This document shows positions 17,815-30,106 of a stretch of 64,000 nucleotides of DNA, in pieces. Position 1 is the first letter of the stretch. Every line of letters begins with the position of its first letter. Location: contig JAJZDI010000005.1 of the NCBI GenBank assembly GCA_021806045.1, positions 1-64,000 of the forward strand, written 5' to 3'. The notes under the pieces were generated by a model. That model was given only the letters and a program-made list of their open reading frames with translations. It was not told the DNA's origin and ran no database searches. This stretch comes from Actinomycetes bacterium (lineage in GTDB: Bacteria > Actinomycetota > Acidimicrobiia > Acidimicrobiales > RAAP-2). Made by a program: the position numbers and the translations under genes.

Positions 17815-20118
17815 TTACTGCTCCGCCAGGATGGCGGCCAGCTCGGCCAGCGGGTCTCGGACGACGGGACCTCGGGCCTCGACGACGGCCGACTCGATGG
17901 TGACGTTGGCGGGGAACGGCGCCCGGTAGCCGTCGCCGACGGCCGGGCCCCACTCGTAGCCGCACGTGAGCCCCACCCCCACCCCGTTGAAGCCTGACGG
18001 CGTGAAGCGGGGGATGGTCGCCTCGGCGACGATGTCGCCGTCGCAGCGCAGCGTGCCCGTCCCGCCCAGGCCGGTGTCCTTGGCGAACTCGTACTCGATG
18101 CGGTGGCGCCCGGGCCCGACGACCACGTCCGACTCGACCAGGTGGCGCTCGGCCCCGTAGAGGTTGTGGACGTAGCGGGGCCGGCCGTCGACGAGGTGGA
18201 GCGACCACCCCCCGAGTGCGCAGCCGAGGGCCAGGAGGACACCTTCTGGCACGGTGCCCTGGGGGACGTCCACGTCGACGATCAGCGCGTGGGAGCGGTT
18301 CCGGACGTCGACCGCCACCTGCTCGGGCACCGGCGCCCCCCCGGCCACGTAGCGGGCCCGGGTCCGCCCGGCCAGCCTGGTCGGCTTGGGGTGGGCGAGC
18401 GTCCACAGCACCCGGTTGTCGAGGGGGAGGACCTGGTTGCGCCGCGCCTCTTCCCACCAGCGGGCCACCAGCGCGTCGACCAGGTCCGGGTGGTCGGTGG
18501 CCACGTCGTGGACCTCGGCCACGTCGGTCGCCACGTGGTAGAGCTCCCACACGTCGTCGTCGAAGGGGGCGTTGGGGTCGAGGCCGTCGTCGTAGAGGGG
18601 GCCGACCGGGTGGTAGGTCACCGCCTTCCACCCGTCGTGGTAGATGGCCCGCGATCCGAACATCTCGAAGTACTGGGTGCGGCGATGCCCGGGGGCCTCC
18701 GCCTGACCCTCGCCGAGGATGCCGGCGAAACTGGTCCCGTCGACAGGCGACTGCGCGATGCCGTCGACGACTCCCGGCAGGTCGATCCCGGCCAGCTCGA
18801 GCACCGTCGGCATGACGTCCACCGCGTGGGCGAACTGGTGGCGGATCGCTCCCCGAGCCACCCCGCCTGCGGGCCATCGGACGATGCAGGGGTCGGCGAC
18901 CCCGCCGGCGTGGACCTCACGCTTCCACCGGCGGAACGGGGTGTTGCCGGCCATCGTCCAGCCCCACGGGTAGTTGTTGTGGGTGAGCGGTCCGCCGATC
19001 TGGTCGAGGCGCCCGAACATCTCGGCGGTGGACGCCGGGTCGAGGTTTGTCAGGCGGACGTCGTTGATCGATCCCTCAGCCCCGCCCTCGGCGCTGGCGC
19101 CGTTGTCGGACACCACCACGACGAGGGTGTCCTCCAGCTCTCCCAAGCCGGCGATGGCATCGAGCACGCGGCCGATCTGTGCGTCGGTGTGGGCCAGGAA
19201 CCCGGCGAACGCCTCCATCAGGCGCGCGGCGACGGCCCGTTCCTCGGCGCCGAGATCGTCCCACGCCGGCACCCACGGCGGGCGGGGCGAGCACGTGGTC
19301 CCCCCGGGCACGATGCCCTGCTCGAGCTGGCGGGCGAAGGTCCGCTCCCGCCACTCGTCCCACCCGGCGTCGAAGCGACCGCGCTCCCGTTCGATCCACG
19401 GTCGAGGTGCCTGATGGGGGGAGTGGCACGCGCCGGGGCAGAAGTAGAGGAAGAAGGGTCGGTCGGGGTCGGACGCCCGCAGGTCGCCCAGCATCCCGAT
19501 GGCCCGGTCGGCCAGGTCCTCGGTCAGGTGGTACCCGTCCTCGGGTGTGGCCGGGGGTCGCACGGCGTGGTTGTCGTGGTAGAGCGCGGGGGCGAACTGG
19601 CTCGTCTCCCCCCCGTGGAAGCCGTACCAGCGGTCGAAGCCGCGCCCCAGCGGCCAGGTGGACCGCGGCGCGCCCATGTGGGTCTCGTCCTCGGGCGTCA
19701 GGTGCCACTTGCCCACTGCGTAGGTGGCATAGCCGCGGGCCCGCAGGATCTCCGAGAGGAAGCCGTTCTCCCTCGGCGGCCTGCCCCAGTACCCGGGGAA
19801 GCCGACGGCCAGGTCGGCCACGCGGCCCATGGCGTTGCGGTGGTGGTTGCGCCCGGTGAGCAGGCAGGAGCGCGTCGGTGAGCACAACGCGGTGGTGTGG
19901 AAGTTGGCCAGCCGGGTGCCGTCGGCGGCCAGCCCGTCGATGACCGGGGTGGTCAGGTCCGACCCGTAGCAGCCCAGCTGGGCGAAGCCGACGTCGTCGA
20001 GGACGATCACCACGACGTTCGGGGCACCCTGCGGCCACGATGGCTCCGGTGGCCACCACGCCTCCGACGCCCGCCAGTCGTCCCCGATCCGTCCACCGAA
20101 CTGTTCGGGCACGGGCAC
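17815..20118 (-). CDS. arylsulfatase-family sulfatase
   Basis: The product is 767 residues from a GTG with AGGGAAGGAG upstream. The sulfatase N-terminus is clear: VVVIVLDDVGFAQLGCYG supplies metal-binding Asp41/Asp42. CSPTR (Cys79, Pro81, Arg83) is the C-x-P-x-R signature whose Cys is oxidised to formylglycine. VGKWHL and an SDNGAS segment supply further active-site residues. The C-terminal third (after RWWEEARRNQVLP) is an extra beta-rich domain seen in large bacterial arylsulfatases. No export signal is evident, so it is probably cytoplasmic. The maturation enzyme is not encoded in the window. Confidence 0.93.
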   Translation of the reverse strand: MPVPEQFGGRIGDDWRASEAWWPPEPSWPQGAPNVVVIVLDDVGFAQLGCYGSDLTTPVIDGLAADGTRLANFHTTALCSPTRSCLLTGRNHHRNAMGRVADLAVGFPGYWGRPPRENGFLSEILRARGYATYAVGKWHLTPEDETHMGAPRSTWPLGRGFDRWYGFHGGETSQFAPALYHDNHAVRPPATPEDGYHLTEDLADRAIGMLGDLRASDPDRPFFLYFCPGACHSPHQAPRPWIERERGRFDAGWDEWRERTFARQLEQGIVPGGTTCSPRPPWVPAWDDLGAEERAVAARLMEAFAGFLAHTDAQIGRVLDAIAGLGELEDTLVVVVSDNGASAEGGAEGSINDVRLTNLDPASTAEMFGRLDQIGGPLTHNNYPWGWTMAGNTPFRRWKREVHAGGVADPCIVRWPAGGVARGAIRHQFAHAVDVMPTVLELAGIDLPGVVDGIAQSPVDGTSFAGILGEGQAEAPGHRRTQYFEMFGSRAIYHDGWKAVTYHPVGPLYDDGLDPNAPFDDDVWELYHVATDVAEVHDVATDHPDLVDALVARWWEEARRNQVLPLDNRVLWTLAHPKPTRLAGRTRARYVAGGAPVPEQVAVDVRNRSHALIVDVDVPQGTVPEGVLLALGCALGGWSLHLVDGRPRYVHNLYGAERHLVESDVVVGPGRHRIEYEFAKDTGLGGTGTLRCDGDIVAEATIPRFTPSGFNGVGVGLTCGYEWGPAVGDGYRAPFPANVTIESAVVEARGPVVRDPLAELAAILAEQ

Positions 20119-20183
20119 GCTCCTTCCCTCGGCGCACGCATGGTACCGGACGCCCTGTCCGGGCCCGGGAGTAGGTTCGGCTC

Positions 20184-21392
20184 ATGACGACCGTCGATGT
20201 CGACGGGGCGGGCGACCGGGCCGGCGCGACAGCCGGTCCAGGTCCCGGGACGGGTCCAGGTCCCCGACCGGCCGGGCGCGCTCGGCGACTGGTCGCCCAC
20301 CCGGTCCTGCGGTCGCTCGTCGGCGTCGTCCTGGTCGCCGTGGCCGTGGCCGTCCTGGCTGGCCGCCGGACCGAGCTCCACGCCGTTCTGGGACGGCTGG
20401 GCGACCTGGCCTGGCCATGGGTCGCTCCTGCGTTGGTGGTCGAGGCGCTGTCGTACGTCTGCTACGCGCTCGTCCAGCGCGGCCTGCTGGCCGCGGCGGG
20501 CGCCGACGTCGGCGTCGGTCCCCTTGTGGGCATCACCCTCGTCACCAGCTCGATGGCCAGCTCCTTCCCCGCCGGGCCGGCGGTCGCCTCCGTCTACCGC
20601 TTCCGCCAGTACCAGCGGCGCGGTGCGGACCAGATCGCAGCGGGGTGGGCCCTGGTCGCCGTGCTGGTGGCCGCGGCGGTGAGCCTGGCGCTGGTGGCGA
20701 CGGTGGGGATCGCCGCCACCGTGGCCGGCCGGGGAAGCGGCGGGGCCGGGGGCGTGGTGGGAGCGGTGGTCCTGGTGGTCGCCGTCGTCACCGCCGCCGC
20801 CGCGCTCGTGGTCCGTCCCGAACTGATCGCCGCCGCCGCCCGGCGCGTCACCGCCGTCATCGAGCGGATGGGAGGGCGCCGCTTCCTCCGCCTCGAACAG
20901 GCAGCCGATCGCCTCGCCGCCCGGGCGCGGGAGATCCGGCTCGGGCGTCGGCGGGGAGCCGCCGTGCTGGGCTGGGCGGTGGGGAACTGGGTGTTCGACT
21001 GCGCCTGCCTGGCGTTCGCCTTCACCGCCGTGCGGGAGCCCGTCCCGTGGACGGGCCTGCTCCTGGCGTACGGGATCGGGCAGCTGGCCGCCATCATCCC
21101 CGTCAGCCCCGGAGGCCTCGGTCTGGTCGAGGGGAGCCTTGCCGTGGCGCTCGTGACCTACGGCGGCGAGCCCGCCGCTCCCGTGGTGGCCGCCATCCTC
21201 GTCTACCGGGCACTCAGCTTCTGGCTGCCGCTCCCCACCGGTTGGGGGGCGTGGGGCGTCATCGCGCTGGGTGAGCGGCGTGAACGGCGTGAGCTGCGTG
21301 GGGAGGCGGCAGCCGGGGGAAGCGACGGTCTGCCGACCGATGACGTCGAGGCGGGCGGACCCGCATCCGATCTCGGTAGCCTGCCGGCGTGA
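20184..21392 (+). CDS. lysylphosphatidylglycerol synthase TM-region (UPF0104-like) membrane protein
   Basis: The product is 402 residues. A basic, Pro/Gly-rich N-terminal tail precedes about eight hydrophobic helices. Family features are SSMASSFPAGPAVASVYRF in the middle and IIPVSPGGLGLVEGSLAVAL near the end, as in the flippase-like membrane part of MprF and in AglD-like proteins. There is no aminoacyl-transferase domain, so it more probably moves or senses lipid-linked material. Its stop overlaps the next start as GTGA, which makes it the first gene of a five-gene unit with collagen-like proteins and a glycosyltransferase. Confidence 0.83.
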   Translation: MTTVDVDGAGDRAGATAGPGPGTGPGPRPAGRARRLVAHPVLRSLVGVVLVAVAVAVLAGRRTELHAVLGRLGDLAWPWVAPALVVEALSYVCYALVQRGLLAAAGADVGVGPLVGITLVTSSMASSFPAGPAVASVYRFRQYQRRGADQIAAGWALVAVLVAAAVSLALVATVGIAATVAGRGSGGAGGVVGAVVLVVAVVTAAAALVVRPELIAAAARRVTAVIERMGGRRFLRLEQAADRLAARAREIRLGRRRGAAVLGWAVGNWVFDCACLAFAFTAVREPVPWTGLLLAYGIGQLAAIIPVSPGGLGLVEGSLAVALVTYGGEPAAPVVAAILVYRALSFWLPLPTGWGAWGVIALGERRERRELRGEAAAGGSDGLPTDDVEAGGPASDLGSLPA

Positions 21393-22555
21393 GCGCCGAC
21401 GACGACCGGTCGACGTCCCGGCCCGCATGGCAGGACGATCTCGACCGCTCGATCTGGGCGTGGCGGGCCCGGAAGCCCGGTGCCGGCCTGGCTGCCGCGG
21501 GCCGTGTCCTCGCCGACGTCGGGTCGCACGAGGAGGCGCGTCACGTGGCCCGCGCCAATGCGACCTGGTATGCGCCGACGCTCGCGGCATGGGTGCCGGG
21601 GGTGCGCTTCAGCCCGCTGCGCCCGCCCGTCGCTCCCGGTTGGAGCCGCTTCAACCCGAGCATCATCGCCGCCGACGGGAGGTTGATCACCGCCGTCCGC
21701 TCGTCCAACTACAGGCTCGACGACGGCGGCGGGTACCGGATCGACGACCCCGAAGGGGTGGTGCGGACGACGACGTACCTGGTGGAGCTGGCCGAGGATC
21801 TGCGCCCGGGGACGGTGCAGCCGATCCGTGCCGCAACCCCCCGGGCACCTTCGACGTTCCCGGTGCACGGCTGGGAGGACCTACGGCTCGCCCGGATCGG
21901 CGGGCGGCTGCTGGCGCTGGGCACGGTGCGCGATCTCGACGAGTCGGGCACCTGCACGATGGTCGTCCTCGAGTTGTCGCCGTCGGGGGAGGTGGTGCGC
22001 GAGACGCCGATCGCCGGGCCCGTCCCCGGTCGTCACGAGAAGAACTGGGTGCCCTTCGACGCCGTCACCGCGCAGGGTCGCGCCGCGGGGCGCGCCAGCC
22101 AACTGGCCGTCGTCTACGGGTGGGACCCGCTCGTGGTCGGGTGGATCGACGTCGAGCGGGGGCGCTGGACGGAGGTGGAGCGGCGCTCCAGCCCGATCCC
22201 TGGCGCGGCCATGCGGGGCGGCACCCAGGGCGTCGCCGTGCCGGGTGGTGTGCTGTTCGTCGTCCACGACCAGGTCTGGCTGGACGGATCGACCCGCCGG
22301 TACCCGCACCGGTTCGTACTCCTGGGCGATGACGGGACGTTCCTCTCCTCGCCACCGTTCTTCTTCCTCCGCCGTGGCATCGAGTTCGCGGCAGGTCTGG
22401 CCACGGTGGGCGATCGGCTGGTGATCTCGTTCGGGGTCGAGGACGCCGAGGCCTGGCTCGCCACCGTCGACACCGCAGCTGTCCTGGTCCGACTGACACC
22501 TGTTCCAGAATCGTTCAGTACCATGTCGCCCAGCAGATCCGCTTCGGACGCGTAG
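21389..22555 (+). CDS. propeller-like carbohydrate-active protein (GH130-like fold suspected)
   Basis: The product is 388 residues from a GTG overlapping the upstream stop. After a short helical N-terminus the sequence has repeats of the five-bladed propeller type: [20 protein letters not shown], then [20 protein letters not shown], then HEKNWVPF, then [18 protein letters not shown], then [20 protein letters not shown]. The NPSI, EKNW and GIEFAAGL segments resemble glycoside phosphorylases or hydrolases of the GH43/GH130 kind. The family assignment is tentative, and a nucleotide-sugar or glycan role fits the neighbours. There is no signal peptide. Confidence 0.6.
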   Translation: MSADDDRSTSRPAWQDDLDRSIWAWRARKPGAGLAAAGRVLADVGSHEEARHVARANATWYAPTLAAWVPGVRFSPLRPPVAPGWSRFNPSIIAADGRLITAVRSSNYRLDDGGGYRIDDPEGVVRTTTYLVELAEDLRPGTVQPIRAATPRAPSTFPVHGWEDLRLARIGGRLLALGTVRDLDESGTCTMVVLELSPSGEVVRETPIAGPVPGRHEKNWVPFDAVTAQGRAAGRASQLAVVYGWDPLVVGWIDVERGRWTEVERRSSPIPGAAMRGGTQGVAVPGGVLFVVHDQVWLDGSTRRYPHRFVLLGDDGTFLSSPPFFFLRRGIEFAAGLATVGDRLVISFGVEDAEAWLATVDTAAVLVRLTPVPESFSTMSPSRSASDA

Positions 22556-22584
22556 GGCGGTCCGACGGCAGCAGAGGGGCGATC

Positions 22585-23289
22585 GTGGTCTCACGACGAG
22601 AGGTGCTCATCATCGCCGGCGGGCTGGTCGCCGGACTGGCGGGCGGTGGTGCCGCCGAGGTCGTCTTCGGCGAGCAGGCCGGTCCGCGGGGCTTCGCTGG
22701 GGCGCAGGGACCGACCGGCCCGGCCGGCGCCGACGGCGCCAACGGTGCCAACGGTGCTCCTGGCGCGACCGGGGCCCGCGGCGCCCCGGGAGCGAACGGC
22801 GCCCCGGGAGCGACCGGTGCGACCGGACCGGCAGGTGAAGTGGGTGCGACCGGAGCCACCGGCGCAACTGGTTCGACGGGTCCGGCAGGAGCGGACGGTG
22901 CGCCTGGAGCGACCGGTGCGACCGGACCGGCCGGTCCGACCGGAGCGGTCGGTGCCACCGGAGTTGACGGCCCGACCGGGGCACCGGGTCCCATCGGTGC
23001 TCCGGGTCCGACCGGTCCTCCCGGCTCGTTGGGCCCCACCGGTCCCGCTGGCCCGACGGGTTCCTCCGGCTCGACGGGTGCCAGTGGTCCCACCGGACCC
23101 GCCGGCACATCCGGCCCCACCGGCCCGACGGGTGCCAGTGGTCCCACAGGGTCCTTCGGTCCCACCGGCCCTTCCGGCACATCCGGTCCCACCGGCCCGA
23201 CGGGTGCTACCGGCCCGACGGGATCCTTCGGCCCCACCGGCCCTGTTGGCGCCTTCGGTCCTACCGGCCCGACGGGCCCCATCGCCTGA
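22585..23289 (+). CDS. collagen-like protein 1 with twin-arginine N-terminus
   Basis: The product is 234 residues from a GTG with AGAGGGG upstream. The N-terminus [20 protein letters not shown] has a twin-arginine pattern followed by a hydrophobic stretch. From Gly33 to the end the protein is about 67 uninterrupted Gly-X-Y triplets, rich in GPT, GAT and GPA, ending [10 protein letters not shown]. No C-terminal trimerisation head is present. Bacterial collagens of this kind form triple helices on the surface, and Thr in the Y position is often glycosylated (known for BclA). The next gene encodes a glycosyltransferase. Confidence 0.9.
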   Translation: MVSRREVLIIAGGLVAGLAGGGAAEVVFGEQAGPRGFAGAQGPTGPAGADGANGANGAPGATGARGAPGANGAPGATGATGPAGEVGATGATGATGSTGPAGADGAPGATGATGPAGPTGAVGATGVDGPTGAPGPIGAPGPTGPPGSLGPTGPAGPTGSSGSTGASGPTGPAGTSGPTGPTGASGPTGSFGPTGPSGTSGPTGPTGATGPTGSFGPTGPVGAFGPTGPTGPIA

Positions 23290-23292
23290 GCC

Positions 23293-24412
23293 GTGTCCGG
23301 AGCGACCTCTCCGGTTGGGGGGAATGCTGCCCGGCCGTCTGTATGCCTCGCCATGATCGTGCGTGACGAGGCCGAGGTCATCGAGCGCGCGCTCCGCTCG
23401 GCCCGTGCGCTGGTCACCTCATGGCGGATCATCGACACCGGTTCGACCGACGGCACGCAGGAGCTCATCCGGTCCCACCTGGCCGATGTGCCCGGCGAGC
23501 TCCGCAGCGCTCCATGGGTCGACTTCGGGACCAACCGGACCGAGCTCGTCCAATGGGCCCGGGGCGCGGGCCAGTGGTTGCTGCTGCTCGACGCCGACAT
23601 GGAGATCGAAGTGGCGGACGACGTCGCCGAGCAGCTCGCCCGGCTCGACGCCGACGCGGCGTTCGTCCCGGTCGACGGCGGCGTGCAGTACCGCATGCCG
23701 TATCTGGTGCGGTCAGATCTCCCCTGGCACTACGTCGGGCGCACGCACGAGCACATCGCCTGTGACGGCCCCTTCACCACGGCGTGGTTCGATGCGCTCC
23801 GGGTCCTCCATCACGGCGACGGGGGATCCCGGTCGGAGAAGTTCGAGCGGGACGTGCGCCTGCTCCATCGGGACCTCCTCGAGGACCCCTCCAACCCGCG
23901 GGCGCACTTCTACCTCGCCCAGACCCTGCGGGACAGCGGCGACCATGCCGGCGCCATCGAGCACTACGAGCGACGGGTGGCACTCGGCGGTTGGGACGAG
24001 GAGGTCTTCTACGCGCAGTACCAGGTGGGGGTGTGCGAAGCGGCGTTGGGCCGGGAGCGGGCTCCGGAGTCGTTGGCCCGTGCGTGGGATCTCCGCCCGA
24101 CCCGGGCCGAACCGCTGTACCACCTGGCCAGGGTCCGGCGCATCGAGGGCCGGTTCCAGCTGGCGTGGATCTCCGCCTCCCTGGCGGTGGGTATCCCCCA
24201 GCCAGCCGACATGCTCTTCGTCGAGCCATGGATCTATCAGTGGGGCGTGCGTTTTGAGTGGTGTGATGCTGCCTGGAGGATCGGGCACGCCGACCTGGCC
24301 CGGTCGTTGTGTGCCGAATTGCTCGGCCGTGACGACCTGCCCGACGACCACGTGGAGCACCTGAAGGCCATCGAGGGCGACGTGGCCGACCCGACCGGCG
24401 AGAGGGAACGGC

Positions 24413-24429
<17 letters not shown>
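23293..24429 (+). CDS. family 2 glycosyltransferase with TPR region
   Basis: The product is 378 residues from a GTG three bases after the first collagen stop. The GT-A N-terminus is clear: [21 protein letters not shown], then [10 protein letters not shown] (Asp48), then [10 protein letters not shown] with the DxD pair Asp100/Asp102 for a metal-bound nucleotide sugar. Residues about 200-300 form helical repeats of TPR type ([22 protein letters not shown]). GT2-TPR proteins often glycosylate polypeptides. Its place between two Thr-rich collagen genes, overlapping the second by 17 bases, makes the collagens the likely acceptors. The sugar is unknown. Confidence 0.88.
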
Positions 24430-26294
<1,865 letters not shown>

Positions 26295-26349
26295 GGACCC
26301 ATCGTGACATGCCCGTCCCACCGGGCGTCGGCCCTGGCCGTGTGCCACG

Positions 26350-28032
26350 ATGGCCGGGATGGTGACGCCCGGCGGAGAAGCCCCTCGCACCCGATCCTGG
26401 TGGGGATGGGGGTACGACGACGCAGTGCTCGACCCCTCGGAGCTCGGCGGCCTGGCCCGCCTCCTGCGCGACTCCTTCGGCATCGCCGCCACCCCACGGG
26501 ACCCGCCCGACCTCGGTGCCGTCGACCTCCCGTCCCCCCGCCTCGTCCCCCCGGCCTCGCTCGCCCACCTGGTCTCGGACGTGCCGGCTGACCGGGTGCG
26601 CCACGCCTACGGAAGCTCGTTCCGTGACATCGTGCGCTCGCTGGACGGGCGGATCGACCACCCCCCGGATCTGGTGGCCCGGCCCACGTCGGCGGCCGAG
26701 GTGGTGGACGTGCTCGACTGGTGCAGCAGTTCCGGCGTCGCCGCCATTCCCTACGGCGGTGGCACCAGCGTCGTGGGCGGGGTCGAGCCCGATGTGGGCG
26801 ACGGCTATGCCGGCACCGTATCGGTGGACCTGGCCGCCCTCGACGGCCTGATCGAGCTCGACCGGCGGTCGTTGGCGGCGCGGATCGGTGCCGGCACCCT
26901 GGGGCCGGCGCTGGAGGACGCGCTCCGACCCCACGGCCTCACCCTCCGCTTCTTCCCCCAGAGCTTCGAGTGCTCGACCCTGGGCGGGTGGATCGCCACC
27001 CGTGCGGGCGGCCACTTCGCCACCGGCCCCACCCACATCGACGACCTGGTCGAGGCCATGGGCGTGGTCACCCCGGCGGGGATCGTCGAGACACGACGGC
27101 TCCCGGCGTCGGGCGCCGGCCCGTCGCCCGACCGCCTGTTCCTCGGCTCGGAGGGCGCGCTCGGCATCATCACCGACGCGTGGGTCCGGGTCCGGCCCCG
27201 CCCTCGGTTCCGGGCCGGCGGGTCCGCCACCTTCGCCAGCCTGTTCGAGGGGGCCGAAGCGGTACGGGCTCTCGCCCAGTCAGGTCTCGCCCCCACCAAC
27301 TGCCGGCTGATCGATCCCGTCGAAGCCATGGTGAACGGGGTGGGCGACGGCTCGGGCGCGCTCCTCATCGTCGGGTTCGAGTCCGCCGACCATCCGGTCG
27401 ACGGACTGGCCGCTCGTGCGGCGGAGCTGGTGCGGGACCACGGTGGGACGGTCGACGAGGACAGCTGGCACCACCCGGGTGGCGCCCTCGACGTGGACGA
27501 CCTGCCAGCGTCGCCGGGATCGGCTGCGTCGCCGGGATCGCCGGGATCGGCATCGGCTGGTTGGCGGGGGTCGTTCATCCGCGCCCCGTACCTGCGCGAC
27601 GGCCTGGTGCGCCTGGGCATGATGGTCGAGACGTTCGAGACCGCCGTCACCTGGGACCGGTTCGAGGACCTGCACGCGGCCGTGACCGGAGCGACGCTGT
27701 CGGCCCTGGCCGAGGTCGGTGCGAGCGGGGGGTTCGTGACGTGCCGGACCACCCACGCCTACCCGGACGGGGTGGCGCCCTACTTCACCGTCATCGCACC
27801 CGGCCGGCCCGGCGGCATGCTCTCCCAGTGGGACACGGTGAAGGCGGCCGCGTCCGAGGCGTTGCTGGCCTCGGGCGGGACCATCACCCACCATCACGCG
27901 GTGGGGCGGGACCACCGGCCGTTCTACGACCGCCAGCGTCCCGAGCTCTTCGCTGCCGCGCTCCGCGGGGCGAAGGCCGTGCTCGACCCGTCGTCGATCT
28001 GCAATCCCGGCGTGCTGCTGCCGGCCGGCTGA
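26350..28032 (+). CDS. FAD-binding oxidase, alkyldihydroxyacetonephosphate synthase-like
   Basis: The product is 560 residues. The VAO-type FAD domain shows PDLVARPTSAAEVVDVLDWC, the PYGGGTSVVGG nucleotide loop and LGSEGALGIITDAW. The N-terminal RSWWGWGYDD and the C-terminal THHHAVGRDH (the His cluster used by AGPS-type enzymes) point to the alkyl-DHAP synthase group, which exchanges an acyl for an alkyl chain in ether lipid synthesis. Bacterial relatives also include other glycolate-oxidase-like enzymes. A low-complexity PGSAASPGSPGSASAG insert lies near residue 390. The YhhN-like gene 14 kb away would fit ether lipid metabolism, but the link is speculative. Confidence 0.85.
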   Translation: MAGMVTPGGEAPRTRSWWGWGYDDAVLDPSELGGLARLLRDSFGIAATPRDPPDLGAVDLPSPRLVPPASLAHLVSDVPADRVRHAYGSSFRDIVRSLDGRIDHPPDLVARPTSAAEVVDVLDWCSSSGVAAIPYGGGTSVVGGVEPDVGDGYAGTVSVDLAALDGLIELDRRSLAARIGAGTLGPALEDALRPHGLTLRFFPQSFECSTLGGWIATRAGGHFATGPTHIDDLVEAMGVVTPAGIVETRRLPASGAGPSPDRLFLGSEGALGIITDAWVRVRPRPRFRAGGSATFASLFEGAEAVRALAQSGLAPTNCRLIDPVEAMVNGVGDGSGALLIVGFESADHPVDGLAARAAELVRDHGGTVDEDSWHHPGGALDVDDLPASPGSAASPGSPGSASAGWRGSFIRAPYLRDGLVRLGMMVETFETAVTWDRFEDLHAAVTGATLSALAEVGASGGFVTCRTTHAYPDGVAPYFTVIAPGRPGGMLSQWDTVKAAASEALLASGGTITHHHAVGRDHRPFYDRQRPELFAAALRGAKAVLDPSSICNPGVLLPAG

Positions 28033-28097
28033 CGCCCGCCCCACACGCCGTTCTCTCCGACGGCCCCGCCCGGCGCCGGTGCCGGACCCGCTCGACG

Positions 28098-28928
28098 TCA
28101 GGCGTCGCGGCGGACGAAGAGCGCGCCGGCGACGACGAGGAAAGCCGCTGCGTAGACGCACAGGAGGCCGAAGCCGACCCATGGCGAGAACGCGTCGGTC
28201 GTCGGGTGCACGGAGATCATGGAGCTGGCGATGGTGAGGGGCAGGAACTTGCTGACCGACGTCTGCACCGAGGCCGGGAACGCCTGCAGCAGGAGGGGCA
28301 GGATCAGGAGGAGCGCCACGAACGTGCTGATGGCGCCGGCCGTGTGCCGGATGATCGAGCCCAGGCCCAGCGCCAGCAGCCCGAGGACGGCCAGGTAGAG
28401 CCCGCTGCCGGCGACGGCCCGGAGCACGCCGGGCTGGCCGAGGGTGGCGTGGGGGACGGGACTGGTGAGGAGCGACTGCCCCACCAGGAAGGCGGCGAAG
28501 GTGACGACCTCGCTCACGACCAGGGCCACGGCGCCGAACACGGCCGCCTTGGCCGCCAGCACCAGGGGGCGGTTGGGCACGGCGGCCAGCGTGGCCCGGA
28601 TCATGCCGGTGCCGTACTCGCTGGTGATGGCCAAGATCCCGAGGACGCCGATGGCCAGCTGGGCCAGGAAGATGCCCCGCAGGCTGCGGCTGGTGGGATC
28701 GAAGTGCAGCCGCTCCAGGGGACCGAACGTCGACCACCGGTTGTTGACGGCGACGCAGATCAGCGCGCCCATGCCCACGGTGACGACGGCCAGGGCCAGC
28801 AGGCTCCACACGGTGGAGCGCACCGAGCGGAGCTTGGTCCACTCCGACCGGAGGACGCCGGCTGGTGACGGGTGCCCGGTTGCCGGAGGTGCCCCGGCGG
28901 CGGGGACGGGAACGGTGGTGGTCGGCAT
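28098..28928 (-). CDS. ABC transporter permease (ABC-2 type)
   Basis: The product is 276 residues from the ATG at 28928 with GAGGTGAG upstream. After a Pro-rich N-terminus the conserved SEWTKLRSVRSTVWSLLALA segment leads into about six hydrophobic helices. ITSEYGTGMIRATL is characteristic of actinobacterial ABC-2 permeases. It starts 8 bases after the stop of the ATPase gene, so the two form an exporter. The substrate is unknown. Confidence 0.9.
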   Translation of the reverse strand: MPTTTVPVPAAGAPPATGHPSPAGVLRSEWTKLRSVRSTVWSLLALAVVTVGMGALICVAVNNRWSTFGPLERLHFDPTSRSLRGIFLAQLAIGVLGILAITSEYGTGMIRATLAAVPNRPLVLAAKAAVFGAVALVVSEVVTFAAFLVGQSLLTSPVPHATLGQPGVLRAVAGSGLYLAVLGLLALGLGSIIRHTAGAISTFVALLLILPLLLQAFPASVQTSVSKFLPLTIASSMISVHPTTDAFSPWVGFGLLCVYAAAFLVVAGALFVRRDA

Positions 28929-28936
28929 GGTCGAGC

Positions 28937-29878
28937 TCACCTCGCGGGATCGGGGACGGGACTGGCGGCCGCGGGCACATCGCCCCGGTACTCGACGCTG
29001 TCGGCGGTCAACTCCATGAACGCCTCCTCCAGCGAGGCGGACTGCGGCGACAGCTCGTGGAGGACGAACCCGGCCGCGGCGGCCGCCTCGCCGATGGCGG
29101 GAGCGGCCAAGCCCACGACGGCCAGCGCGCCGTCGCTCTCCGGCGTGACGGTGGCGCCGGCGCGCTGGAGCTCGCCGGCCAGTCCGGTGGCGTCGGGGGT
29201 GCGCACCCGGACGAACTGCCGGGAGCTGCCGGCGACGAAGTCGGCCATGGGGAGGTCGGCGATGAGGCGGCCGCGACCGATGACGACGACGTGGTCGGCG
29301 GTGAGGGCCATCTCGCTCATCAGGTGGCTGGAGACGAAGACGGTGCGCCCCTCGGCCGCCAGTCCACGGAGCAGGTTCCGCACCCAGCGGATCCCCTCGG
29401 GATCGAGCCCGTTCACCGGCTCGTCGAAGAGGAGGACACCGGGGTCGCCGAGGAGGGCGGCGGCCATGCCGAGGCGTTGCCCCATGCCCAACGAGAAGGT
29501 GCCGGCCCGCTTGCGGGCCACGTCCTCCAGCCCGACCAGCTCGAGGACGGCGTCGACCCGCGTGCGGGGGAGGCCGTTCGTCTGGGCAAGGCACCACAGG
29601 TGGTTGTAGGCGCTCCGCCCCGGGTGGACGGCCTTGGCCTCGAGGAGGGCGCCCACCTCCCGGAGCGGATGGCCGAGCTCGCCGTAGGGCCGGCCGTTCA
29701 CCGTGGCACGGCCGCCGGAGGGGTGGTCGAGCCCCATGATCATCCGCATGGTGGTCGACTTGCCCGATCCGTTGGGGCCGAGGAACCCGGTCACCCGCCC
29801 TGGGCGGACCTCGAAGGAGAGGTCGTCGACGGCCAGCGTGTCCCCATAGCGCTTGGTCAGCGACTGCGCCTCGATCAT
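28937..29878 (-). CDS. ABC transporter ATPase
   Basis: The product is 313 residues from the ATG at 29878, placed by GAGGAG five bases upstream (a GTG at 29884 is the alternative). Walker A is GPNGSGKST, the signature loop is FSLGMGQRLG, Walker B is VLLFDEPVNGLDPEG and the switch His is in VFVSSHLMSE. The C-terminal 90 residues are the extra domain usual in DrrA-like exporters. It pairs with the downstream permease. Confidence 0.93.
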   Translation of the reverse strand: MIEAQSLTKRYGDTLAVDDLSFEVRPGRVTGFLGPNGSGKSTTMRMIMGLDHPSGGRATVNGRPYGELGHPLREVGALLEAKAVHPGRSAYNHLWCLAQTNGLPRTRVDAVLELVGLEDVARKRAGTFSLGMGQRLGMAAALLGDPGVLLFDEPVNGLDPEGIRWVRNLLRGLAAEGRTVFVSSHLMSEMALTADHVVVIGRGRLIADLPMADFVAGSSRQFVRVRTPDATGLAGELQRAGATVTPESDGALAVVGLAAPAIGEAAAAAGFVLHELSPQSASLEEAFMELTADSVEYRGDVPAAASPVPDPAR

Positions 29879-30106
29879 CGGCACTCCTCGTCGGCTTCCG
29901 CCGCGGGTGGCCGGCGGTGTGCCCGGTCGGGCATCGCATCACTCTGCCCCATCGCCGCCCCGAAGTCCGGTCGCCCCCGACCGGCTGCCGCGGGCGTCCC
30001 GGACCGCCGCCGCCGTCCGCCGTCCGCGGACCGGTCCGGGACCTCGGTAGGCTCCCAGCCGGCCGGCGCCCGACCGGGGCGACGACCCGGCCGTGGGGGA
30101 GGGACG